From an uncultured Acetatifactor sp. (lineage in GTDB: Bacteria; Bacillota; Clostridia; Lachnospirales; Lachnospiraceae), in the NCBI GenBank assembly GCA_947625475.1, contig CANQOL010000011.1:1-64000 (forward strand): a stretch of DNA of 64,000 nt. The letters are read 5' to 3'. Shown here one piece after another: positions 58,650 through 64,000 of the stretch (its first letter is position 1; each line of letters opens with the position of its first letter). A program made the position numbers and the translations under genes. Below the pieces are notes generated by a model. The model searched no databases, was not told where the DNA came from, and saw only the letters and a program-made list of their open reading frames with translations.

Positions 58650-60083
58650 TTAGTAGGCTCTGCCCCAGTAGACCATCTTTTGGGCGGGCCGTCCGCAGCA
58701 CACGCAGGTGTCCGCAATGCGCTCCTGGCAAAAGGGTATGCACCGGCTGGTGACGCTGAGCTTCTCCTTGATGGCGTCCTCGCAGGCCCTGTCCCCGCAC
58801 CACATGGCCTTCACAAAGCCGGAGCCCTGCGAAAAGATTTTTTCAAATTCCTCGTAGCTCCTGGCGCAGAAGGTGTTTTCCTCCAGGCGGGCCCTGGCCC
58901 TCTCCAGCATCTGGCTCTGGATGGTCTCCAGCAGCTCCGCCGCCTTCCCCTCCAGCTGCTCCAGAGGCACCTCGATCTTCTCCCTGGTATCCCTGCGGCA
59001 GATCACACATCTGCCCGCCTCCAGATCCTTGGGGCCGATCTCCACCCGGATGGGCCAGCCTCTCATCTCCGCCTCAGAGAACTTCCAGCCGGGGGTTTTG
59101 TCGCTGTCGTCCACCTTCACCCGGAAATTATTCTGCAGGCGGTCCCTCAGCTCATACGCCTTCTCCAGGACTCCCTCCTTTTTCTGCTGGATGGGGATGA
59201 TGCAGATCTGCACGGGGGCAATCCTGGGAGGCAGCACAAGCCCCTCGTCGTCCCCGTGGACCATGATCACGGCGCCGATCAGGCGGGTGGTCATGCCCCA
59301 GGAGGTCTGGTACACATATTTCAGGGTGTTGTCCCTGTCCGCAAACTGAATCCCGAAGGCTCTGGCAAAGCCGTCCCCAAAGTTATGGCTGGTGCCGGAC
59401 TGGAGGGCCTTGCCGTCGTGCATCAGGGCCTCGATGGTGTAGGTGGCCACCGCGCCGGCAAACTTTTCCTTGTCCGTCTTCTGCCCCTTGATCATCGGGA
59501 TGGCCAGCACCTGCTCGCAGAAATCCGCATACAAATTCAGCATTTGTATGGTGCGGTCCTGGGCCTCCTGGGCCGTGGCGTGGGCGGTGTGCCCCTCCTG
59601 CCACAAAAACTCCCGGGAGCGCAGGAAGGGACGGGTCTCCTTCTCCCAGCGCACCACCGAGCACCACTGGTTGTACACCTTGGGCAGATCCCGGTAGGAC
59701 TGAATATCATCCTTGTAAAAATCGCAGAACAAAGTCTCGGAGGTGGGGCGCACGCAGAGCCTCTCCTGGAGGGGCTGCAGCCCTCCGTGGGTCACCCAGG
59801 CCACCTCCGGCGCAAAGCCCTCCACATGGTCCTTCTCCTTCTGCAGAAGGGACTCCGGGATGAACATGGGCAGATAAACATTCTCCACCCCCGCCGCCTT
59901 GAACCTCTCGTCCAGCTGGTGCTGGATCAGCTCCCAAATCGCATACCCGGCGGGCTTGATCACCATACAGCCCTTGACGCTGGTGTAGCCCACCAGCTCC
60001 GCCTTCTTCACCACATCCGTGTACCACTGGGCGAAATCCTCCTCCATGGAGGTGATCGCCTCAACCATCTTCTTCTCTGCCAT
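58650..60083 (-). CDS. proS: Prolyl-tRNA synthetase (short, archaeal/eukaryal-like type)
   Basis: A 477-residue class II synthetase. It lacks the editing insertion of the long bacterial type. [38 protein letters not shown] (motif 2 region), [20 protein letters not shown] and the anticodon-binding part with a terminal Cys set ([19 protein letters not shown]) are typical of ProS type 3, common in Clostridia. A T-box leader controls it. Confidence 0.96.
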   Translation of the reverse strand: MAEKKMVEAITSMEEDFAQWYTDVVKKAELVGYTSVKGCMVIKPAGYAIWELIQHQLDERFKAAGVENVYLPMFIPESLLQKEKDHVEGFAPEVAWVTHGGLQPLQERLCVRPTSETLFCDFYKDDIQSYRDLPKVYNQWCSVVRWEKETRPFLRSREFLWQEGHTAHATAQEAQDRTIQMLNLYADFCEQVLAIPMIKGQKTDKEKFAGAVATYTIEALMHDGKALQSGTSHNFGDGFARAFGIQFADRDNTLKYVYQTSWGMTTRLIGAVIMVHGDDEGLVLPPRIAPVQICIIPIQQKKEGVLEKAYELRDRLQNNFRVKVDDSDKTPGWKFSEAEMRGWPIRVEIGPKDLEAGRCVICRRDTREKIEVPLEQLEGKAAELLETIQSQMLERARARLEENTFCARSYEEFEKIFSQGSGFVKAMWCGDRACEDAIKEKLSVTSRCIPFCQERIADTCVCCGRPAQKMVYWGRAY

Positions 60084-60174
60084 AGCTTCTCCTCATTTCT
60101 GCGGGACATACCTTCCTGTCTTCCCGTAAGGTGCGCCCCTCCCGCCGGGGCCGCAGGCAGGGTACTCCCTTCAT

Positions 60175-60445
60175 AAAAAAAGTCCCAGCCCCTCCGAAAA
60201 GGGACCGGGAACCCGGCGGTACCACCCTGCTTAATGCCTCACAGCTGCATTCACTCTGTCTGCCCTTAACGCGAGCGATACGCTGTATTTCGGGAGCTCC
60301 CTTCATACAGGACTCCAAGGCAGGTTCCGGACGCTTCGCATGAGGGCCTTCCACCGCCGGCTCTCTCTCTGGGATGCCTCCCGTCCGTACTATTCCTCTT
60401 CTACGTCTCTCTATCCTGTTGTCCCAACACATCCCGGGAACCGGC
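60175..60445 (-). ncRNA. T-box leader of proS (tRNA-Pro sensing)
   Basis: Read on the minus strand, AGGGTGGTACCGCC (60216-60229) is the T-box antiterminator sequence. It is followed by a terminator stem GTCCC/GGGAC and seven T (60175-60205). TTGGAGTCCTG and the upstream GAGGAATAGTACGG fit stem I. The specifier codon read from the position before that block is CCT (60322-60324), flanked by GAA and a purine, which is a proline codon and agrees with the gene it controls. High uncharged tRNA-Pro should allow read-through. Confidence 0.92.
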
Positions 60446-60464
60446 CCGGGAAATATCTACTAGG

Positions 60465-60494
60465 ATTGTAGTACATTCCCTTCCGCCCTGTCAA
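60465..60494 (-). promoter_or_regulatory. Sigma-A-type promoter of the T-box/proS transcript
   Basis: TTGACA (60489-60494), 18-base spacer, TACAAT (60465-60470). Confidence 0.8.
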
Positions 60495-60534
60495 GGGGCA
60501 GTTTGGGAAAATGGAGCCGTATGTCTTTGTGTGT

Positions 60535-61623
60535 TCAGATCTTTCCCTGCTCCCTGAGCCGGAGAGCCTCTCTGGCTTCCTTCTCGCTGATCCCGGCCAC
60601 CGCCCGGGCATCCTCCGGGGCCATGTGCATCGCTATGGCCCGCAGATAACAGCGCTGCATCCCTATTTTTTCACCCTCGCTCCTGCCCTGTTCAATACCG
60701 TCCTCCACTAACTCCCGCAATGCCGTACACATATCGTAACCCTCTCCTTCCCGATATTTCTTTTTGTTTTTTTCAAAATTCTTCATCCCCATCAGCACGC
60801 TGGCCGCCCTGGCCGTCTCTTCGTCCAGAGAGTGATATACCGCGTTTCCCTCCAGATACTTTTTGAGCCCCTGCTTGTCCTTCCGATAGGGCACCAGCCC
60901 AAACAAGTCCTTCAGCGGGCTTTTGAAACAGCCAAAGTCCTTCATCTCATTCAGACACACCAGATGGATCCGGTAGTCCGAAAACAGCTTCTCCCATCTC
61001 TCCCGCTCCCGGCCAAAGTCCATCATATCCTTCAGGCTCCGGGGGCCGTCCCAGGGTTCCTCACCGTGATACAGACACAGGGTGAACACCGGCACAAGAC
61101 GGTCCTCCCTGCGCAGGCCGCACATCCGCTCCGCACTGCTCCCAAGGCGCCCTTCCCGCCGGTTTTCCCTCCGCAGCCGCCGGATCTGTTCCTCATACTG
61201 GAGGCCGTCGTAATTCATCCCTCGCCAGGGAAATGCGTAATCTACCTGGTCCTGATTCTCCGCCGCCAAGATCCGCAGCCCACAGCCGCTTCGCATCCAC
61301 TTCTTGATATCCCTGATCCGCAGAACGGTTTTTCCGGCGCCCTTTCCGTTTCTGCCGGAGCCTTTCCAGCTCCCGCCGCAGCCCGTTCCGCTCCCGCCGT
61401 CCTCCGGCCAGGCAGCCTTCCGGGTTTCTTCCCGGAACAGTCCCTCCCCAGCAGTCTCCCAGGCTTCTCCCCCGGACAGTCCCTCCACAGAGACCTCGGA
61501 GCCCTCAAAGAGCTCTTCCGCCCGGATCACATTCTCCCCGCCAAAGAGCGCTCCGTTAAACAGATCCGCAAAGCGGGTGTTGTCCCTCAGGTAATCCATC
61601 AGGACATCGTTTACTTCACCCAT
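60535..61623 (-). CDS. Rpn-family / PD-(D/E)XK transposase-like nuclease
   Basis: A 362-residue protein from ATG 61623 (MGEVNDVLMDYLRDNTRFAD), with AGGAGG upstream. RFADLFNGALFGGENVIRAEEL, LRILAAENQDQVDYAFPWRG, VPVFTLCLYHGEEPWDGPRS and LKDLFGLVPY are the blocks of the Rpn recombination-promoting nuclease family abundant in Lachnospiraceae. The C-terminus (ALRELVEDGIEQGRSEGEK) is the usual helical tail. Between residues about 50 and 115 there is a Gly/Ser-rich insertion (GGSGTGCGGSWKGSGRNGKG). No terminal repeats were found, so it is a gene and not a complete mobile element here. Confidence 0.85.
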   Translation of the reverse strand: MGEVNDVLMDYLRDNTRFADLFNGALFGGENVIRAEELFEGSEVSVEGLSGGEAWETAGEGLFREETRKAAWPEDGGSGTGCGGSWKGSGRNGKGAGKTVLRIRDIKKWMRSGCGLRILAAENQDQVDYAFPWRGMNYDGLQYEEQIRRLRRENRREGRLGSSAERMCGLRREDRLVPVFTLCLYHGEEPWDGPRSLKDMMDFGRERERWEKLFSDYRIHLVCLNEMKDFGCFKSPLKDLFGLVPYRKDKQGLKKYLEGNAVYHSLDEETARAASVLMGMKNFEKNKKKYREGEGYDMCTALRELVEDGIEQGRSEGEKIGMQRCYLRAIAMHMAPEDARAVAGISEKEAREALRLREQGKI

Positions 61624-61791
61624 GTACCTTCCTCCTTTTCCGGGCAGGAATGCCATGGGATAGATGCCTCTGCATTTCTGCCGCTTTTTTGTCTGATCTC
61701 CGTTGAAATCGGCAGAAACGCCAGCGATAACCGCTACAAACAACAGACGAATCAAGAATTGGAACACAATTCATGTTCCTTAGATGATTTT

Positions 61792-61820
61792 AGTATAATG
61801 TGATGTGTTGTTTTTGTCAA
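61792..61820 (-). promoter_or_regulatory. Sigma-A-type promoter of the Rpn nuclease gene
   Basis: TTGACA (61815-61820), 17-base spacer, TATACT (61792-61797); near-consensus. Confidence 0.8.
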
Positions 61821-61884
61821 GATAGAATTTTTGAATTTGTCACGACAAATATAGATCAGTTAAAAGATGAAGGGGAAGGGAAAA

Positions 61885-61913
61885 CGCCTCCGGCTTACCC
61901 ATTGCCGGAGGCG
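61885..61913 (-). terminator. Terminator of DUF6273 lipoprotein gene
   Basis: Stem CGCCTCCGGC / GCCGGAGGCG with nine-base loop, followed on minus by TTTTCCC. Confidence 0.75.
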
Positions 61914-61986
61914 CTTTCCCTCTCAAATTTTTCTTTCGGTTCATGGAACGGTTTCCAAACGGCCAGCCCCACAAAATGACTGATTT

Positions 61987-62946
61987 TTATTCCACTCTCA
62001 GCCACATGGCCATGCGCAGCTCACACTGTGTTATGCGTCCATCCACAAAATGCCACTTATCTGGATCATCCACATACCGCGTGTCATATACATCTCCACC
62101 GGAGTAAAAAACCCTGGCAAACGCTGATGAATAATCAGCGGGTTCATCAAGATGAATATTCCTCTTCAGCCCTGGCGAGCGAAGCAGCCATCCCCACGCG
62201 TATCCCGTTGTTTCGTCTGGACTTACACCGCTGGCTGCTGTGGGCTCTGCCTGAGCGATCCCCAGAGGCTTTACATATTTAACAAACTCGTCGTAGCTTA
62301 ACAAAAACAGATAATCCGTTGTGTCCGAACCGCCATACGAACGAAAAGGTTTCCCAGTATGCTTGGCCTCCATATCCGGTGTTGTGAGTTCCGACTGCAG
62401 GATACAGCTTCTCTCCTCTTCCGAAAAGGCATCCTCATAGAAAATGTTGTTCAGCCATTTCCGCTCACTGCTTGTCGCCCAAGTCACTACTCTTGAGTGG
62501 TCCGGAATACTATCATCCCTTATTCCCATCTCTCTAAGTTCTTTTTCGTCTATGCCACCTGCCAGCACATACTTGCTTAACACTAAAATTCTATCCCCTT
62601 CATTCGCAAGCACCACCCAATCGATAGGCTCTGCACCGTTAGAAAGGTTGTTGTCCTGCTCATATGTACCAAACTGTAATTCATTGCCGGGCTTTGCCGA
62701 CGCATAAACGCTGGTCAGAAGGGGCTCCTCCTCAGGTTCTTCGGATTCCGAAGGGGCGTCGGGAATGCTCTCATCAGGCTCTTCCAATTCTGCAGCGGTG
62801 TCGGGAGAGCCCCCCTCATCAGCTTCATAGCTGCTCTCCTCCTGTTCGTAGCTGCGTTCCTCACGGCCGCCGGTATCCTTCCCACAGCCCGCAAGCATGG
62901 ATGCCGCCGTCGCCGCCAGTACCAATGTCAAAATTTTCTTTTTCAT
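61987..62946 (-). CDS. DUF6273 lipoprotein
   Basis: A 319-residue lipoprotein from ATG 62946, with GGAGG upstream. The signal MKKKILTLVLAATAASMLAG ends in Cys21. An acidic Glu/Ser/Pro linker (about 25-80) leads to a DUF6273 domain: LQFGTYEQDNNLSNGAEPID, WVVLANEGDRILVLSKYVLA, WLNNIFYEDAFSEEERSCIL and the terminal CELRMAMWLRVE. The domain is common in secreted Clostridial proteins; function unknown. It follows the 122-residue gene by 37 bases. Confidence 0.88.
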   Translation of the reverse strand: MKKKILTLVLAATAASMLAGCGKDTGGREERSYEQEESSYEADEGGSPDTAAELEEPDESIPDAPSESEEPEEEPLLTSVYASAKPGNELQFGTYEQDNNLSNGAEPIDWVVLANEGDRILVLSKYVLAGGIDEKELREMGIRDDSIPDHSRVVTWATSSERKWLNNIFYEDAFSEEERSCILQSELTTPDMEAKHTGKPFRSYGGSDTTDYLFLLSYDEFVKYVKPLGIAQAEPTAASGVSPDETTGYAWGWLLRSPGLKRNIHLDEPADYSSAFARVFYSGGDVYDTRYVDDPDKWHFVDGRITQCELRMAMWLRVE

Positions 62947-62983
62947 AATTTGCCTCCTTTTCCGTAAGTTTCCGCATAAGGGT

Positions 62984-63352
62984 TTACGAATTGATAATTT
63001 TTTGTAATACCCGGTCGGCCGCGTCCAGATCCCACTCCTCACAGGGGCGGAACTCCTCCGTTCCGCTGTCTTTGTTCTTCCTCATAAACAGGCTGCACAC
63101 TGCCTCCATTCTCTCCGCGTTTATCAGCATGCGTTCCGAATTGGGGGCGCTTTTGAGACTGTCCGGCGTATTGCGGTACTTTTGCAGCTCCCTGTCCCTG
63201 TAGTCCACCAGCAGGCTCAAAATCTTGCGCGCTGCCGTTTCCTGGGCTTCCTCAATTTTGTTTTCCTGCAGCAGAAGCCTTATCTCTTTCAGGGCCGGCC
63301 TCGATGAAAGCTCCAGCACGGCCTTCTCTGCAGCCAAATCCAGTTTTATCAT
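62984..63352 (-). CDS. Small helical cytoplasmic protein, unknown
   Basis: A 122-residue protein without signal peptide or membrane segment. It is mostly helical and charged (LKEIRLLLQENKIEEAQETA, MLINAERMEAVCSLFMRKNK). No family recognised. AAGGAGGAG lies just before the ATG. It precedes the DUF6273 lipoprotein and shares its transcript. A G8 tract sits in the promoter spacer upstream. Confidence 0.7.
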   Translation of the reverse strand: MIKLDLAAEKAVLELSSRPALKEIRLLLQENKIEEAQETAARKILSLLVDYRDRELQKYRNTPDSLKSAPNSERMLINAERMEAVCSLFMRKNKDSGTEEFRPCEEWDLDAADRVLQKIINS

Positions 63353-63397
63353 GATCTCCTCCTTTGTTTATTTTGGCTAATACTTTATGCCGTATTT

Positions 63398-63423
63398 ATT
63401 TTACCCCCCCCGGTTTATGTCAA
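63398..63423 (-). promoter_or_regulatory. Promoter with a G8 tract in the spacer
   Basis: TTGACA (63418-63423) and TAAAAT (63398-63403) are only 14 bases apart, eight of which are a run of G (C8 on plus, 63404-63411). A longer run would bring the spacing to the optimum. Confidence 0.55.
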
Positions 63424-63459
63424 CACAATTTTTTGGGCCTCCCCAAAAACAGGGCCGGC

Positions 63460-63489
63460 TTGACAGCTTTTACTCGGCAATGATACAAT
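63460..63489 (+). promoter_or_regulatory. Sigma-A-type promoter of right-edge lipoprotein gene
   Basis: TTGACA (63460-63465), 18-base spacer, TACAAT (63484-63489); 50 bases before the ATG. Confidence 0.8.
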
Positions 63490-63539
63490 GGAAACACTTT
63501 GCAGGGCAAAAAACTCAAAACGAAAGAGGGATGATACGT

Positions 63540-64000
63540 ATGAAGAGAAAAGGATTGGCGCTGTTTTTGGTACTGTCGCTTGCCGCAGGGATCCTGTCCG
63601 GGTGCGGCGCCGGGCAGCCGGCAGAGGAAGTCTCCCAGGAGGCCAATGAAAGCGCCGGCGGGGAGCCGGAATCGTCTTCCGGACAAAATGACGATCATGC
63701 AGCGGTTGAAGAAACGGCAGAGACAAACCGGGACGAAAGCGGTTCCGCATCAGATGAGACAGCGGAGGAACCGGAGATTGTGGGGACAGCTTTTCTGACG
63801 AAGATTACCGGTTACAAAAATGACGGTACTGTCAGAGAAGTGACGGAATACGAATATGATGCTGCGGGCAATCAGATTCAGGAGAAAAGCAGCGGCGGAT
63901 CGGGCACGGAATATATCCTCTGGCAGAGAGAATACGACGATGCCGGGAGCCTGATCAAGGAGATTTCCTATAGCTACGGCCGTGCCGGTTTGGAGCAATG
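63540..64000 (+). CDS. Lipoprotein with YD-repeat-like motifs (3' end outside window)
   Basis: An open frame from ATG 63540, AGAGGG upstream, still open at the right edge (153 residues visible). The signal MKRKGLALFLVLSLAAGILSG ends in Cys22. An acidic low-complexity linker (about 25-80) is followed by VTEYEYDAAGNQIQEK and QREYDDAGSLIKEISYSY, two YD-repeat-like units as in RHS-type or MORN-like Clostridial lipoproteins. Surface anchored; function unknown. Confidence 0.82.
   Translation, partial: MKRKGLALFLVLSLAAGILSGCGAGQPAEEVSQEANESAGGEPESSSGQNDDHAAVEETAETNRDESGSASDETAEEPEIVGTAFLTKITGYKNDGTVREVTEYEYDAAGNQIQEKSSGGSGTEYILWQREYDDAGSLIKEISYSYGRAGLEQ

Larger units (their letters stand above)
61624..61986. 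other. Gene-free region between Rpn gene and DUF6273 lipoprotein gene
   Basis: The 363 bases are AT-rich without a gene. They hold the promoter of the Rpn gene, a leader of about 165 bases, and the terminator of the DUF6273 gene. Confidence 0.75.

Noticed and set aside
60535..61623. Complete insertion sequence
   Set aside because: The protein is of the Rpn family, but no terminal inverted repeats or target duplications were found around it.
1..64000. tRNA, rRNA or prophage genes
   Set aside because: No cloverleaf with a TTCGANTC-type T-arm, no ribosomal RNA core sequence and no phage structural or integrase gene could be recognised.

Overview
The window looks like a chromosomal segment of a GC-rich, spore-forming member of the Clostridia (Bacillota), most like the Lachnospiraceae. 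The support is a SipL-like spore-coat morphogenesis protein, a Spo0A DNA-binding domain, a T-box leader in front of a short type prolyl-tRNA synthetase, DUF6273 and PrcB-type lipoproteins, an Rpn/PD-(D/E)XK transposase-like nuclease, strong AGGAGG ribosome binding sites and TTGACA/TATAAT promoters. Genus cannot be decided by reading. There are no rRNA or tRNA genes, no CRISPR array and no clear insertion sequence.

Layout. (1) 1-17686, all on the minus strand: a long exopolysaccharide/cell-surface glycan operon. In the order of transcription it has a GT2, a WcaJ-type polyprenyl glycosylphosphotransferase, a Wzz-like chain-length protein with a P-loop-less kinase-like tail, two more GT2-type enzymes, an EpsG-like polymerase, two GT4 enzymes, a GT2, a CapD/PglF-type dehydratase, a small PglC-type phosphoglycosyl transferase, an SDR epimerase, a GT2, a secreted glucosaminidase with an SH3b domain, and a repeat-tailed lipoprotein that runs off the left edge. 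(2) 17687-18614: an unusual control region. It has a row of hairpins separated by TGGTATAATG motifs and a receiver-less Spo0A effector domain gene with 0A boxes in its promoter, bracketed by a 13-bp inverted repeat. (3) 18615-25236: a GtrB-like glycosyltransferase, cardiolipin synthase, a small membrane protein, DUF1934, glutamate racemase, a GntR/FCD regulator and IspE. (4) 25458-28864: a four-gene response regulator / ABC ATPase / permease / histidine kinase operon with tandem direct repeats in front of the transporter genes. (5) 29069-31532: SipL and an AT-richer AraC-type regulator with a shortened effector domain, preceded by a second copy of the hairpin leader. (6) 31681-34762: pyrC-pyrK-pyrD. 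(7) 34992-40940: PrcB-like lipoprotein, PlsC, a two-domain GNAT protein, cyclophilin, an alanine/glycine:sodium symporter and class II aldolase.

(8) 41045-51726: a carbon-control and cell-envelope run on the minus strand: ftsH, uvrC, hprK, glucokinase, murB, rapZ, whiA, a Crh-like HPr and a lipid kinase. HPr kinase, glucokinase and a Crh-like protein together suggest a carbon catabolite control node. The phosphotransfer histidine of the HPr-like protein is replaced by Glu, and the RapZ P-loop lysine by Arg. (9) 52133-63352: pyrG with an attenuator-like leader, YitT, thioredoxin, TrmB, a DacA carboxypeptidase, a KapD-like exonuclease, T-box/proS, an Rpn nuclease, a DUF6273 lipoprotein and a small gene whose promoter holds a G8 tract. 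(10) The right edge cuts a YD-repeat-like lipoprotein.

The least explained signals are the stand-alone Spo0A output domain at the head of the glycan operon, the TGGTATAATG-hairpin leader present at two loci with compensatory stem changes, two perfect hairpins between rapZ and whiA, and a recurring habit of short in-frame tandem repeats inserted into otherwise conserved enzymes.
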